In this document: positions 46,038 to 55,342 of the stretch, in pieces
Layout: every line of letters begins with the position of its first letter
Numbering within the stretch: position 1 is the first letter of the stretch
DNA from: Actinomadura flavalba DSM 45200
GTDB taxonomy: Bacteria; Actinomycetota; Actinomycetes; Streptosporangiales; Streptosporangiaceae
Direction of reading: 5' to 3'
Length of the DNA: 64,000 nucleotides
Assembly: GCF_000374305.1 (NCBI RefSeq)
Contig: NZ_KB894093.1
Span: forward strand, 1,240,001-1,304,000
Notes under the pieces: generated by a model
The model's database searches: none
What the model was told of the DNA's origin: nothing
What the model saw: only the letters and a program-made list of their open reading frames with translations
Position numbers and translations under genes: made by a program

Positions 46038-46949
46038 ATGCAGTGTCGAAGCCTCCGGGCCGTCAGCGTCGGTGCGGTCGCGGGGGCCGTGCTCGCGGGG
46101 GCCGTCGTTCCCGCCGAGGCGGCGGCCGGGCCGTGCGTCTCGGCGCAGCACCCGAAGGTCGCGGCGGCGCTGGGGAAGCGGATCACGGCGGCGCTCGCGG
46201 GCCGCGCCGGGGTCGAGTCGGTCGCCGTCTACGACCGCGAACGGGGGCTGACCTGCGCGGTGTCCGGCACCCGCCGGTACGACGCGGCCAGCGTCGTCAA
46301 GGTGACCATCCTCGGGGCGGTGCTGCGCCGCGCGCAGGACGCGGAGCGGAACGTCACCGTCAACGAGGCCAGGCTGGCCCGCGCGATGATCACCAGGTCG
46401 GACAACGACGCCGCGTCCGCGCTCTGGAGGTCGGTCGGCCGCACCCGCATGGCGAGCTTCCTCAAGCGGGCGGGCATGACGCGGACCGTCCTCGGCGAGG
46501 GCCGCTACTGGGGTCTCACCCAGATCACCGCCGCCGACCAGCTCAAACTGCTCAAGCTCCTCACGGCCGACAACGCGGTCCTTCAGCCCAAGTACCGCAC
46601 GTACGCGCTGAAGCTCATGAACCAGGTCGTCCCGGAGCAGCGGTGGGGCACCCCCGCCGGGAAGCCGCCCGGCACCACCTGGCACGTCAAGGACGGCTGG
46701 CTCCCCCGGTACGGCAGGTACTGGCGCGTCCACAGCGTCGGCGCGTTCACCGGACCCCGGCAGGACTACGGCATCGTCGTCCTCACCCGCGACACGCCCA
46801 CCATGGCCTACGGCGTCGCGACGATCGAACGGGTCTCCCGCGCCGTGCACCGCTCCCTCAACCCGGACGCCCGGTACGCCACGACCGAGACCGTCCCGCC
46901 GATCATCCCGTGGGAGCAGTCCGACGGGTCGGTACCGCCGCACGTGTGA
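46038..46949 (+). CDS. Secreted serine hydrolase of class A beta-lactamase fold
   Basis: A 303-residue secreted protein. The signal peptide (SVGAVAGAVLAGAVVPAEA) ends near residue 30. SxxK appears in AASVVKVTIL, the SDN motif in ITRSDNDAASALW. The usual K-[TS]-G is replaced by VKDGWLP. This pattern is common among actinomycete class A-like hydrolases that may act on peptidoglycan peptides or esters rather than give beta-lactam resistance. The enzyme has Pro-Gly-rich loops and no clear Glu166-type motif. Confidence 0.8.
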   Translation: MQCRSLRAVSVGAVAGAVLAGAVVPAEAAAGPCVSAQHPKVAAALGKRITAALAGRAGVESVAVYDRERGLTCAVSGTRRYDAASVVKVTILGAVLRRAQDAERNVTVNEARLARAMITRSDNDAASALWRSVGRTRMASFLKRAGMTRTVLGEGRYWGLTQITAADQLKLLKLLTADNAVLQPKYRTYALKLMNQVVPEQRWGTPAGKPPGTTWHVKDGWLPRYGRYWRVHSVGAFTGPRQDYGIVVLTRDTPTMAYGVATIERVSRAVHRSLNPDARYATTETVPPIIPWEQSDGSVPPHV

Positions 46950-46962
46950 CGCCCGCCCCGGC

Positions 46963-46968
46963 CATACT
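46963..46968 (+). promoter_or_regulatory. -10 box of the S9 peptidase gene (leaderless)
   Basis: CATACT ends six bases before the ATG at 46975. Confidence 0.45.
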
Positions 46969-46974
46969 GGGGGC

Positions 46975-48744
46975 ATGGTCGACGACACGCGCTGGAAGGC
47001 CCGGTTCCGAGCCGCCCGGGTGAGCCTGCCCGGCTGGGCCGAGGACGCACCGCACCGCAGCCTGTACCGGTCCAACGTCACGGGCACCTGGGAGATCTAC
47101 ACCTGGGACCGGGAGACCGACGCCCGGCGCCAGGTCACCGACCGCCCCAACGGCACCTGGATGGCCACCCTCGACCCCGAGGGCGAGCACGTGTGGTGGT
47201 TCGCCGACACCGACGGCGACGAGTTCGGCGTCTGGAACCGCGAACCGTTCGCCGGGGGCGCGCCCGCCGAGCCGGGCGTGCCCGGCCTCGCGCCGTCGTA
47301 CCCGTCCGGGCTGGAGCTGGGCGCGGGCGGGCTCGCCGTCGTCGGCCGCACCGGCGAGGACGGCAGCAGCGTCCACTGGTACGAGCCGGGCGCGCCGTCC
47401 CGCGTCCTGTACGCGCACGCCGAGGACGCCCACGTCGCCGGGCTCTCCCGCGACGCGGCGCTCGTCGCGCTCGGGCACAGCGAGCACGGCGACAGCCGCC
47501 ACATGGCGCTGCGCGTCGTCGCGCCCGACGGCACCACCGTCGCGGACCTGTGGGACGGGCCCGGCAAGGGCGTCTACGGCGCCGGTTTCGCGCCCGTCGC
47601 TGGCGACCCGCGGCTGCTCGTCGGGCACGAACGGCGCGGGCGGGAGGAGGTCCTCATCTGGAATCCCGTCACCGGTGAGGAGGACGAGATCGTCCTCGAC
47701 CTGCCCGGCGAGATCGGCGCGGGCTGGTTCGCGGACGCGTCCGCGCTGCTCGTCTCCCACTCGCACGAGGGCCGCGACGAGCTGTACCGGTACACGATCG
47801 CCGACCGGTCGCTGACCCGCATCGACACGCCGCGCGGCGTCATCGGCGGCGCCGTCGCCCGGCCGGACGGGGACGTCGAGTTCTCCTGGTCGTCGGCCGC
47901 CGAGCCGCCGGTGATCCGGTCCACGTCCGGCGCCGTCGTGCTCGTCCCGCCCGGCGAGCCCGCGCCGTCGTCGGTGCCCGTCGAGGACGTGTGGGTCGAG
48001 GGGCCCGGCGGGCGCATCCACGCGCTCGTCAGCCGTCCCGAGGGCGGCACCGCCCCCTACCCGACCGTGTTCGACGTGCACGGCGGGCCCACCGCGCAGG
48101 ACGACGACTCGTTCGTCGCCGGCGTCGCCGCCTGGGTCGACCACGGGTTCGCCGTCGTCCGCGTCAACTACCGGGGGTCCACCGGGTACGGGTCGCAGTG
48201 GCGCGACGCCATCGAGGGACGGGTCGGGCTCACCGAGATCGAGGACGTCAAGGCCGTCCGCGACTGGGCCGTCGAATCCGGCCTGGCCGACCCGGCGCGG
48301 CTCGTCCTCACCGGCGGGTCCTGGGGCGGGTTCCTCACGCTGCTCGGCATCGGCGTCTACCCCGACGACTGGTCCGTCGCGGTCGCGGCCGTGCCCGTCG
48401 CGGACTACGTCGCCGCCTACGAGGACGAGATGGAGGCGTTGCAGGCGTTCGACCGGTCGCTGTTCGGCGGCTCCCCCGCCGACGTCCCCGACCGGTACCG
48501 GGAATCGTCCCCGATCACCTACGTCGAGCGGGTCGCGGCGCCCGTCCTCGTCCTCGCCGGGGAGAACGACCCGCGCTGCCCCATCCGGCAGATCGACAAC
48601 TACCTCGCCCGCCTCACCGACCTCGGCCTCCCCCACGACGTCTACCGCTACGACGCCGGGCACGGCTCCCTCGTCGTGGAGGAGCGCATCAAGCAGATGG
48701 AGGCCGAGATGACGTTCGCCCGCAAACACCTCGGGCTCGCCTAG
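46975..48744 (+). CDS. S9 family prolyl oligopeptidase-like peptidase
   Basis: A 589-residue cytosolic serine peptidase: an N-terminal beta-propeller (about 20-340, repeats such as GTWEIYTWDRETDARRQVT) and a C-terminal alpha/beta-hydrolase. The catalytic Ser is in TGGSWGGFLT (about 447), Asp in AGENDPRCP (about 531) and His in AGHGSL (about 563). FDVHGGPTAQDDD supplies the oxyanion hole. The acylaminoacyl/dipeptidyl-peptidase type is expected to cleave short peptides. Starts at ATG 46975 with a CATACT box. Confidence 0.92.
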   Translation: MVDDTRWKARFRAARVSLPGWAEDAPHRSLYRSNVTGTWEIYTWDRETDARRQVTDRPNGTWMATLDPEGEHVWWFADTDGDEFGVWNREPFAGGAPAEPGVPGLAPSYPSGLELGAGGLAVVGRTGEDGSSVHWYEPGAPSRVLYAHAEDAHVAGLSRDAALVALGHSEHGDSRHMALRVVAPDGTTVADLWDGPGKGVYGAGFAPVAGDPRLLVGHERRGREEVLIWNPVTGEEDEIVLDLPGEIGAGWFADASALLVSHSHEGRDELYRYTIADRSLTRIDTPRGVIGGAVARPDGDVEFSWSSAAEPPVIRSTSGAVVLVPPGEPAPSSVPVEDVWVEGPGGRIHALVSRPEGGTAPYPTVFDVHGGPTAQDDDSFVAGVAAWVDHGFAVVRVNYRGSTGYGSQWRDAIEGRVGLTEIEDVKAVRDWAVESGLADPARLVLTGGSWGGFLTLLGIGVYPDDWSVAVAAVPVADYVAAYEDEMEALQAFDRSLFGGSPADVPDRYRESSPITYVERVAAPVLVLAGENDPRCPIRQIDNYLARLTDLGLPHDVYRYDAGHGSLVVEERIKQMEAEMTFARKHLGLA

Positions 48745-48768
48745 CGCGGCGGCGTCGGGGGCGGACCG

Positions 48769-48774
48769 TAGGCT
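48769..48774 (+). promoter_or_regulatory. -10 box of the TetR gene (leaderless)
   Basis: TAGGCT ends seven bases before the GTG at 48782. Confidence 0.6.
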
Positions 48775-48781
48775 GGACGGT

Positions 48782-49450
48782 GTGACCGAGTCCAGGGTGG
48801 TGAAGTCCGAGCAGACGCGCGCGCTCATCGTCCAGACGGCGCTGCGGCTGTTCCGCGAGCGCGGGTACGAGGCGACGACGATGCGGGCCATCGCCAAGGA
48901 GGCGGGGGTCTCGGTCGGGAACGCCTACTACTACTTCGCGTCCAAGGAAGAGCTGATCCAGGCGTACTACGACGAGCTCCAGGTCGAGCACGTCAAGGCG
49001 TGCCGGGCGGTGCTCGCCGCCGAACGCGACTTCGCGCCGCGGCTGCTCGGCGTCCTGAAGGCCCGGGTCGACACGATGGTCCCCTACCACGCGTTCGCCG
49101 GGAAGTTCTTCAAGTTCGCCGCCGAGCCGACCAGCCCCCTCAACCCGTTCAGCGCCGAGGCCGGGCCCGCCCGCGACGCCGCCGTCGCCATCTACCGCGA
49201 CGTCGTCGACGGCTCCACCCTCAAGATCGACGCCGAGTTCCGGGCCGAACTGCCCGAGCTGCTGTGGCTGTACTCGATGGGCATCGTCCTGTACTGGGTG
49301 CACGACTCCTCACCCGGCTGCCGCAAGACGTACCTGCTCGTCGAGCGGACCGTCCCGCTCGTCACCAAGATGGTGTCGATGTCGCGCCTGCCCGGCTTCA
49401 AGTCCGTCACCCGCGAACTCGTCACCATCATCCGCGAGGTCCGCGACTGA
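48782..49450 (+). CDS. TetR-family transcriptional regulator
   Basis: A 222-residue regulator. The N-terminal TetR helix-turn-helix reads LFRERGYEATTMRAIAKEAG and VSVGNAYYYFASKEELIQAY (about 24-63). The helical ligand-binding domain (about 70-222) is of the type with WLYSMGIVLYWVHDSSPGC near 160-185. The target is unknown; a self-regulated operon or the neighbouring peptidase gene is possible. GTG at 48782 is leaderless. The stop codon is embedded in a 30-base perfect palindrome shared with the converging ask gene. Confidence 0.92.
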   Translation: MTESRVVKSEQTRALIVQTALRLFRERGYEATTMRAIAKEAGVSVGNAYYYFASKEELIQAYYDELQVEHVKACRAVLAAERDFAPRLLGVLKARVDTMVPYHAFAGKFFKFAAEPTSPLNPFSAEAGPARDAAVAIYRDVVDGSTLKIDAEFRAELPELLWLYSMGIVLYWVHDSSPGCRKTYLLVERTVPLVTKMVSMSRLPGFKSVTRELVTIIREVRD

Positions 49451-49477
49451 GGCCGTCCGCGTACGCGGACGGCCTCA
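49448..49477. terminator. Perfect 30-base palindrome, bidirectional terminator
   Basis: The TetR stop codon (TGA, 49448-49450) begins a palindrome running to 49477, with arm GAGGCCGTCCGCG and a central GTAC, giving a stem of about 13 bp. The converging ask gene ends 11 bases further on, so it can terminate both. Confidence 0.85.
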
Positions 49478-49487
49478 GTGACGGGCG

Positions 49488-50009
49488 TCAGCGGCCGGTG
49501 CCGCCGTAGACGACGGCCTCGACCTGGTCGGCGTCCAGGTCGAAGGCGCGGTGCGCCGCGGCGACCGCGGTGTCGACGTCGTCCTGGCCGACGACGACGG
49601 AGATGCGGATCTCCGACGTGGAGATCATCTCGATGTTGACGCCCGCGTCGGCGATGGCCGCGAAGAACGTCGCCGTGACGCCCGGGTGCGAGCGCATGCC
49701 CGCGCCGATCAGCGACACCTTGCCGACCCGGTCGTCGTAGCGCAGCGCCTCGAAGCCGATGCGCTCCTTCAGCTTGTTCAGCGCCGTCAGCGCCGCCTGG
49801 CCGTCGCTCACCGGGAGCGTGAACGAGATGTCGGTGCGTCCCGTGGACGCCGCCGACACGTTCTGCACGATCATGTCGATGTTGATCTCCGCGTCCGACA
49901 GGACGGTGAAGATCGTGGCGGCCTCGCCGACCTTGTCGGGCACCCCGACCACGGTGATCTTGGCTTCGCTCCGGTCGTGCGCGACGCCGGAGATAATCGC
50001 CTGCTCCAT
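49488..50009 (-). other. Probable internal start for the aspartate kinase beta subunit
   Basis: An in-frame ATG at 50009 (residue 252, [16 protein letters not shown]) lies after GAAGGGCACGAG. It would yield a 173-residue protein made of the ACT domains, as the lysC-beta product in Corynebacterium and Bacillus. The start is inferred from these relatives. Confidence 0.6.
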
Positions 50010-50762
50010 CTCGTGCCCTTCGATGTCACTGCTGCCGACGACCCACGTGCCCGTCTTCTGGGAGAACGACGATCGTACGTGGATCGGCATGTTGTAGCGC
50101 CGCGCGTACTCGACGCACCGCAGGTGCAGGATCTTGGCGCCGCTCGCCGCCATCTCCAGCATCTCCTCGTACGAGATGCGCGGGATGCGGCGCGCCGCCG
50201 GGACGATCCGCGGGTCGGCGGTGAACACGCCGTCGACGTCGGTGTAGATCTCGCAGCAGTCGGCGTTCAGCGCCGCCGCCAGCGCGACCGCCGTCGTGTC
50301 CGAGCCGCCGCGGCCCAGCGTCGTGATGTCCTTCGTGCCCTGCGAAACGCCCTGGAATCCCGCGACGATGCAGATCGAGCCCTCGTCGAGCGCGGTGCGG
50401 ATGCGTCCCGGCGTCACATCGATGATCTTCGCTTTGCCGTGCGAGCCGTCGGTGATCACCCCGGCCTGCGAGCCGGTGAACGAACGGGCCTCGTGGCCCA
50501 GGTTGGCGATGGCCATGGCCAGCAGCGCCATCGAGATGCGCTCGCCCGCCGTGAGCAGCATGTCGAGCTCGCGCGCGGGCGGCAGCGGGCTCACCTGCTC
50601 GGCCTTGTCGATGAGGTCATCCGTCGTGTCGCCCATCGCGGACACCACGACGACGACGTCGTTGCCCGCCTTCTTCGTCGTGACGATGCGCTGGGCGACC
50701 CGCTTGACGCACTCGGCGTCGGCGACGGAGGAGCCACCGTACTTCTGCACGATTAGGGCCAC
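49488..50762 (-). CDS. ask: Aspartate kinase
   Basis: A 424-residue enzyme that phosphorylates aspartate, the first step to lysine, diaminopimelate, threonine and methionine. The kinase start KYGGSSVAD, the catalytic [21 protein letters not shown] and the nucleotide site [15 protein letters not shown] are intact. Two C-terminal ACT domains (about 265-424, [20 protein letters not shown] and [20 protein letters not shown]) provide feedback control. The family uses an internal start for a beta subunit, here ATG at 50009. GTG at 50762 follows GAGGAG. It follows DUF5063, but asd is not next to it as it usually is in actinobacteria. Confidence 0.95.
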   Translation of the reverse strand: MALIVQKYGGSSVADAECVKRVAQRIVTTKKAGNDVVVVVSAMGDTTDDLIDKAEQVSPLPPARELDMLLTAGERISMALLAMAIANLGHEARSFTGSQAGVITDGSHGKAKIIDVTPGRIRTALDEGSICIVAGFQGVSQGTKDITTLGRGGSDTTAVALAAALNADCCEIYTDVDGVFTADPRIVPAARRIPRISYEEMLEMAASGAKILHLRCVEYARRYNMPIHVRSSFSQKTGTWVVGSSDIEGHEMEQAIISGVAHDRSEAKITVVGVPDKVGEAATIFTVLSDAEINIDMIVQNVSAASTGRTDISFTLPVSDGQAALTALNKLKERIGFEALRYDDRVGKVSLIGAGMRSHPGVTATFFAAIADAGVNIEMISTSEIRISVVVGQDDVDTAVAAAHRAFDLDADQVEAVVYGGTGR

Positions 50763-50867
50763 GAGTGGGCGCTCCTCGGATCGGGGTCAGGCTGTACCGG
50801 CGAAGAGTCTACTCAAGGCCCCGCCCGCGGTTACGGGCAGGTAACTCCCCTGGCGGGAGCGCGCGCG

Positions 50868-51419
50868 TCAGCCCGTCGCGACGACCGGCTCGGTGACGAC
50901 GTCCAGCCGCGACCCGGCGATCACCGAGTACAGCGCCCGCTGCGCCGCGCCCGCGTGGTTGCCCCAGTGGTTGAAGTAGGAGTACTGCCACCACCACAGC
51001 GCCTCCAGCGGACGGTCCTGCTGGTAGTGCCGCAGACCGTGCACGAGGTCGCTGGCGACGTCCACCAGGTCGTCGGACAGCCGGTACGCCGTGGGCTCGG
51101 TGTCCTTGTAGGGGTCGAAGACCTCGACGTAGTCGTCCAGCGCGACCAGCCGCTCCGACAGGCCCTGCCGGACGGCGTCCAGGTCGGGGTCGTCGCCGAC
51201 CTCCGGCTCCCAGTTGTCGGGCAGGATCACGTCCGGGCTGGCGCCGAGCTGCGCGCCCGCCACGATCACCTGCGACACCTGGAGCAAGAGCAGCGGCACC
51301 GTCTGCCGGCCGCTCTCCCCCCGGGCCACGGCCTCCAGGCCGTTCAGGTAGTTCTCCACATGACGCGCGACGCGTTCCGCCAGGGCGTTCCAGTCCTGCG
51401 GGGTATTGGGGTCAGACAT
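50868..51419 (-). CDS. DUF5063 protein of the recR-ask block
   Basis: A 183-residue acidic, helical protein, DUF5063 family, between recR and ask, a position conserved in actinobacteria (Rv3714c-like). Motifs include [20 protein letters not shown] and [20 protein letters not shown] (about 144-163), with a dense tryptophan cluster. Function is unknown. The ATG overlaps the recR stop by eight bases. Confidence 0.88.
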   Translation of the reverse strand: MSDPNTPQDWNALAERVARHVENYLNGLEAVARGESGRQTVPLLLLQVSQVIVAGAQLGASPDVILPDNWEPEVGDDPDLDAVRQGLSERLVALDDYVEVFDPYKDTEPTAYRLSDDLVDVASDLVHGLRHYQQDRPLEALWWWQYSYFNHWGNHAGAAQRALYSVIAGSRLDVVTEPVVATG

Positions 51420-52011
51420 CGAGCAGTCTCCGTCCTTCGAAAGCGCGGCCGAGCGTCACCTCGTCGGCGTACTCCAGGTCTCCCCCGACCGGAAGGCCGC
51501 TGGCCAGGCGCGTCACGGTCAGGCCCATGGGTTTCACCAGACGGGCGAGGTAGGTCGCGGTGGCCTCGCCCTCCAGGTTGGGGTCGGTCGCGAGGATCAG
51601 CTCGGTGACCGTCCCGTCCGCGAGCCGCTGCATCAGCTCACGGATGCGCAGGTCGTCGGGGCCGACGCCCTCGATCGGGCTGATCGCGCCGCCGAGCACG
51701 TGGTAGCGGCCCCGGAACTCGCGCGTCTTCTCGATCGCGACGACGTCCTTGGACTCCTCCACGACGCAGATGACGTGCGGGTCGCGGCGCGGGTCGCGGC
51801 AGATGCGGCACTCGTCCTCCTCGGCGACGTTGCCGCACGTCCCGCAGAAGCGGACCTTGTCCTTGACCTCTTTCAGCGCCTTGCCGAGCCGTTCGACGTC
51901 GCCGGGGTCGGCCGCGAGGAGGTGGAAGGCGATCCGCTGCGCGCTCTTGGGGCCGACGCCGGGCAGCCTGCCCAGTTCGTCGATCAGGTTCTGTACGACC
52001 CCTTCGTACAA
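51412..52011 (-). CDS. recR: Recombination mediator RecR
   Basis: A 199-residue protein of the RecFOR pathway that helps load RecA at gaps. An N-terminal helix-hairpin-helix ([18 protein letters not shown], about 15-32), a four-cysteine zinc finger ([16 protein letters not shown], about 56-71), a TOPRIM domain ([32 protein letters not shown]) and a C-terminal Walker-B-like helix are all present. It starts with TTG at 52011, nine bases after GAAAGGA. It overlaps the DUF5063 gene and follows ybaB by 31 bases. Confidence 0.95.
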   Translation of the reverse strand: MYEGVVQNLIDELGRLPGVGPKSAQRIAFHLLAADPGDVERLGKALKEVKDKVRFCGTCGNVAEEDECRICRDPRRDPHVICVVEESKDVVAIEKTREFRGRYHVLGGAISPIEGVGPDDLRIRELMQRLADGTVTELILATDPNLEGEATATYLARLVKPMGLTVTRLASGLPVGGDLEYADEVTLGRAFEGRRLLDV

Positions 52012-52042
52012 CGGTGCCGTCCTTTCGTGTCGGTGATCGGGC

Positions 52043-52417
52043 TCAGACGCCCGGCATGCCCGGCAGTCCCGGGATGCCCGGCATTCCGCCCTCGCCGCCG
52101 AGGCCGGCCGCCAGCGGGCCCATCTTCTCCGCCGCCAGCTCCTCGGCCGCGCGCCGCGCGTCCCGGATGGCCGCCAGGACGAGATCGGCGACGGTCTCGG
52201 CCGTGTCGGCCGGGTCGTCGGCGTCGATCGCCTTCGGGTCGATGGTGAGGCCCGTCGTCTCCCCCTGGCCGTTGACCGTGGCCGTGACCAGACCGCCCCC
52301 CGCGGTGCCCGTCACCTCCGCCGCCGCCAGTTCCTGCTGCGCGACCACGAGCTGCTCCTGCATGCGCTGCGCCTGCTGGAGCAGGTCCTGCATGTTGAAC
52401 TGACCACCGGGTTCCAC
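52043..52417 (-). CDS. ybaB: YbaB/EbfC nucleoid-associated protein
   Basis: A 124-residue protein: [20 protein letters not shown] opens with a helical coil, then [20 protein letters not shown] and [19 protein letters not shown], the DNA-binding YbaB fold. The C-terminus is glycine- and proline-rich ([17 protein letters not shown]), as in actinobacterial homologues. GTG at 52417 ([10 protein letters not shown]) follows GGAG; ATG at 52393 is a shorter alternative. It lies between dnaX and recR, the classical order. Confidence 0.92.
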   Translation of the reverse strand: MEPGGQFNMQDLLQQAQRMQEQLVVAQQELAAAEVTGTAGGGLVTATVNGQGETTGLTIDPKAIDADDPADTAETVADLVLAAIRDARRAAEELAAEKMGPLAAGLGGEGGMPGIPGLPGMPGV

Positions 52418-52605
52418 GGTTGCACTCCGTTTCGTCACGGCCCCGCGCTCGCGGGACTTCCTCCTCGGCGACCGCCGGCCGTCGGACCGCTGCCTTCCCG
52501 AGACTACGGGTTTCCACCGCGATCCGGTACGCACGCGGCGGCGGCCCGGCGGAAGGGTCGCCGTCCCAGCCTCTCAGCCCGCGAGGGGTACTGGGGACGG
52601 GGCCG

Positions 52606-55137
52606 TCAGTCCAGTTCGCGGATGACCTGGCCGCCGAGTTCGCGGCGGATCAGCTCCATGCCGCCCGCCTCGTTCTCGGAGCCGTCGGCGTCGGCGTCGC
52701 CGTCGAAGTCGACCTCGTCGTCGACGGGCGGCGGCTCCGGCGGGGGCGGCGGATCGTCCGGAGGCGGAGGCGGAGGCGGCGGCGGGTCGGGCTCGCGGCG
52801 GGTCTGCGGCGGTTCCGGCTCGCGCGACGGCGGCGGAACCGGCTGGGGTTGGGGCGGCGGCGGGGCCGTCGGGCGGGGCGGGGGCGGCGGGGCCTGCTGC
52901 GGCTGCGCCGGGCGGGGCGGCGGGGCGCCGGTGCCGAGGACCGTGTCGATGCGCCAGTCGACGCCCATGTTCTCGCGCAGGACCTCGCGCAGGACGGCGT
53001 CGCGGCCGCCGTCGGTGAAGTTCGTCCGCTTGCCCTCGGCGTCGAAGGCGAGGGTGAGCAGGTTGCGGTCGAGGGAGACCGGGTGGACGCCGGACATGAT
53101 CATCATCCAGGCGACGCGGCTGCGGTGCTTGACGGCCTCGACGATGTCGGGCCAGAGGCGCTGGACGGCGGTGACGTCCATGCCGCCGCCCTGCTGCGGC
53201 GCTTCCGCGGGCTGGTGCTGCGGGGCCGGTTGCTGCTGGCGGGGTGGGGTGGAGCCCGGGCGGACGGTCTCGGGCCAGGCGTCGTCGGTCGTTCCCGGGG
53301 CCGGGGTGTCGCGGGCGGGGGGCGTCGCGGAGGTGGCCGGGTTTCGCGCGGTCCCGTCGGAAGGGGGCGGGGCGGTGACCGTTCCGGGGTCCGAGCGTGG
53401 TTCGCGATGCTCGGCAGGGTGCGAGGAGGCGTTCGGTGGGGTCGCGGTCTCGCTCGAACGCGATGCCGGGTCGATGTTCGGCGTGGCCGGGGTGGCGCCG
53501 ACCGGAGTGGTGCCGCCTGGGGCCGGGGTGGCACCGGCCGTGGTCGGGGCGGCGCCCGGAGCCGGAGTGGTGCCGCTTGGGGCCGGGGTGGCGCTGCCCG
53601 GAGCCGAAGTGGCACCGGCCGAGGTGGGAGTGGCACCGGCCGGGGTCGAAGTGGAGTCGACTGAGGGCGAGACGATGCCGCCCGGGGACGAGGCGGTGCC
53701 ATCCGGGGACGGGGCGGTGCTGGGGTTCGTCCCCAGGGAGGAGTTCGCGGAGGCGTTCCCGGAGGGGCCTCCTGTGGACGACGCTCGCGTGGCGCCGGAC
53801 GACGAGTTATCCACAGAACCGTGCTCGGTTCCCCGGGAGGCCGTCATTCGCGGGACGCTGAGATTGGGGTCGCCCCCCTGGGCGGGCGGGGGATGTCCCG
53901 CGCCGGTGAAAGCGCCGCCGAACCCACCACCGCCGAAGGGCGCGGCTCCGCCGCCGCCGAATCCGCCGCCGCCCCCCTGCGCGACCTGCCGCTCCAGCCG
54001 GTCGAGCCGGGCGTACAGCGACGCCTCGTCCTCGTACGCCGCCGGTAGCAGAATCCGCGCGCTGACCAGCTCCAGCAGCAGCCGCGGCGACGTCGCCCCC
54101 CGCATCTCGGTCAGGCCCGAGTGCAGCAGGTCGGCGGCGCGGCCGAGGTCGCCGGGGCCCATCGACGCGGCCTGCCGCCGCATCCGCTCCAGCTCGTCCG
54201 GCGGCACGTTGAGCAGCCCCGACCCGCCCGCCTCCGGAACGTTCGCCAGGATCACCAGGTCACGGAGGCGTTCCAGCAGGTCCATCGCGAAGCGGCGCGG
54301 GTCCTGGCCGCTCTCGATGACGCGGTCGATCGCGGCGAACACGGCGGCGCCGTCCCGCCGGGCGAACGCGCCCACGACCTCGTCGAGCAGCGCCGAGTCG
54401 GTGTAGCCGAGCAGCGACACGGCCCGCGCGTACGTGATGCCGTTCTCGTCGGAGCCGGCGAGGAGCTGGTCGAGGATCGACAGCGTGTCGCGCGCCGACC
54501 CCGCCCCCGCCCGGACGGCGAGCGGCAGCGCCGCGTCCTCGTAGGGGACGTCCTCCGACCCCAGGATCTCCTCGACGAGCTGCTGCAACACGCCGGGCGG
54601 GATCAGCCGGAACGGGTAGTGGTGGGTGCGCGACCGGATCGTCCCGATGACCTTTTCGGGCTCGGTCGTCGCGAAGACGAACTTCAGGTGCGGCGGCGGT
54701 TCCTCGACGAGCTTCAGCAGCGCGTTGAAGCCCTCCCGGGTCACCATGTGCGCCTCGTCGATGATGTACACCTTGAAGCGCGCCGACACCGGCGCGAAGA
54801 ACGCGCGCTCGCGCAGGTCGCGGGCGTCGTCGACGCCGCCGTGCGACGCGGCGTCGATCTCGATGACGTCGATGTGGCCGCTGCCCGCCGGGCCCAGCGC
54901 GACGCAGGAGTCGCACGTGCCGCACGGGTCGGGCGTGGGGCCCTTCTCGCAGTTCAGCGACCGGGCGAGGATGCGCGCGCTGGACGTCTTACCGCAGCCG
55001 CGCGGCCCGCTGAACAGGTAGGCGTGGTTGATGCGGCCGTTGCGCAGCGCCTGTTGCAGCGGCTCGGCGACGTGTTCCTGCCCCTTGAGCTCAGCGAACG
55101 TCGCAGGCCGGTACTTGCGGTACAGGGCCAGACTCAT
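52606..55137 (-). CDS. dnaX: DNA polymerase III subunit gamma/tau
   Basis: An 843-residue clamp-loader subunit, much longer than most. Residues 1-365 are the conserved ATPase: RPATFAELKGQEHV, Walker A FSGPRGCGKTSSAR (about 44-57), zinc ligands CEKGPTPDPCGTCDSC (about 66-81), DEAH in YIIDEAHMVT, and sensor 1 FVFATTEPEKVIGTIRSR. A glycine-rich patch (about 395-425) leads to a 200-residue Pro/Ala/Ser/Thr linker (about 430-640) built of imperfect ATPAPGGTTP-like decamers. A tau-like module (GMDVTAVQRLWPDIVEAVKH, about 645) and a proline tract (PPPPPPPPPDDPPPPPEPPP, about 795) follow. It starts at ATG 55137, near the SRP RNA gene. Confidence 0.94.
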   Translation of the reverse strand: MSLALYRKYRPATFAELKGQEHVAEPLQQALRNGRINHAYLFSGPRGCGKTSSARILARSLNCEKGPTPDPCGTCDSCVALGPAGSGHIDVIEIDAASHGGVDDARDLRERAFFAPVSARFKVYIIDEAHMVTREGFNALLKLVEEPPPHLKFVFATTEPEKVIGTIRSRTHHYPFRLIPPGVLQQLVEEILGSEDVPYEDAALPLAVRAGAGSARDTLSILDQLLAGSDENGITYARAVSLLGYTDSALLDEVVGAFARRDGAAVFAAIDRVIESGQDPRRFAMDLLERLRDLVILANVPEAGGSGLLNVPPDELERMRRQAASMGPGDLGRAADLLHSGLTEMRGATSPRLLLELVSARILLPAAYEDEASLYARLDRLERQVAQGGGGGFGGGGAAPFGGGGFGGAFTGAGHPPPAQGGDPNLSVPRMTASRGTEHGSVDNSSSGATRASSTGGPSGNASANSSLGTNPSTAPSPDGTASSPGGIVSPSVDSTSTPAGATPTSAGATSAPGSATPAPSGTTPAPGAAPTTAGATPAPGGTTPVGATPATPNIDPASRSSETATPPNASSHPAEHREPRSDPGTVTAPPPSDGTARNPATSATPPARDTPAPGTTDDAWPETVRPGSTPPRQQQPAPQHQPAEAPQQGGGMDVTAVQRLWPDIVEAVKHRSRVAWMMIMSGVHPVSLDRNLLTLAFDAEGKRTNFTDGGRDAVLREVLRENMGVDWRIDTVLGTGAPPPRPAQPQQAPPPPPRPTAPPPPQPQPVPPPSREPEPPQTRREPDPPPPPPPPPDDPPPPPEPPPVDDEVDFDGDADADGSENEAGGMELIRRELGGQVIRELD

Positions 55138-55192
55138 CGGGGTGAACCGCCCTCCTCGGGAGCAGAGCGCAGCGGAGCTCGGGAAAGCAAGG

Positions 55193-55279
55193 GACCCCCC
55201 GCACACCCGCCAGAGCCTGCTTATCCTTGCTGCCTTCCGGCCCTGGGGAGGTTCACAGGGTGACGCCATGCGAGGGGTC
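55193..55279 (-). ncRNA. ffs: Small signal recognition particle RNA (4.5S type)
   Basis: On the minus strand about 87 bases fold as one long hairpin: 5' GACCCC (55274-55279) pairs with 3' GGGGGGTC (55193-55200). The conserved SRP core CCCAGGGCCGGAAGGCAGCA appears near 55230-55250, with AAGCAGG following. The location just upstream of dnaX is that found in many actinobacteria. Ends are set by the closing helix and may be off by a few bases. Confidence 0.88.
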
Positions 55280-55329
55280 TGCCCGAGAGTCTATGTCATC
55301 CCCGGCCCAGGATTCACCCGTTCCCCGCG

Positions 55330-55335
55330 TAGTCT
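55330..55335 (+). promoter_or_regulatory. -10 box of the DUF952 gene (leaderless)
   Basis: TAGTCT ends seven bases before the ATG at 55343. Confidence 0.6.
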
Positions 55336-55342
55336 CCGCCCC

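Noticed and set aside
46038..46949. Beta-lactam resistance gene
   Set aside because: SxxK and SDN are present, but K-T-G is replaced and the Glu166 region is not evident, so resistance is not claimed.
52606..55137. Programmed frameshift in dnaX giving gamma and tau
   Set aside because: No A-rich slippery heptamer or following hairpin was found after the ATPase domain.
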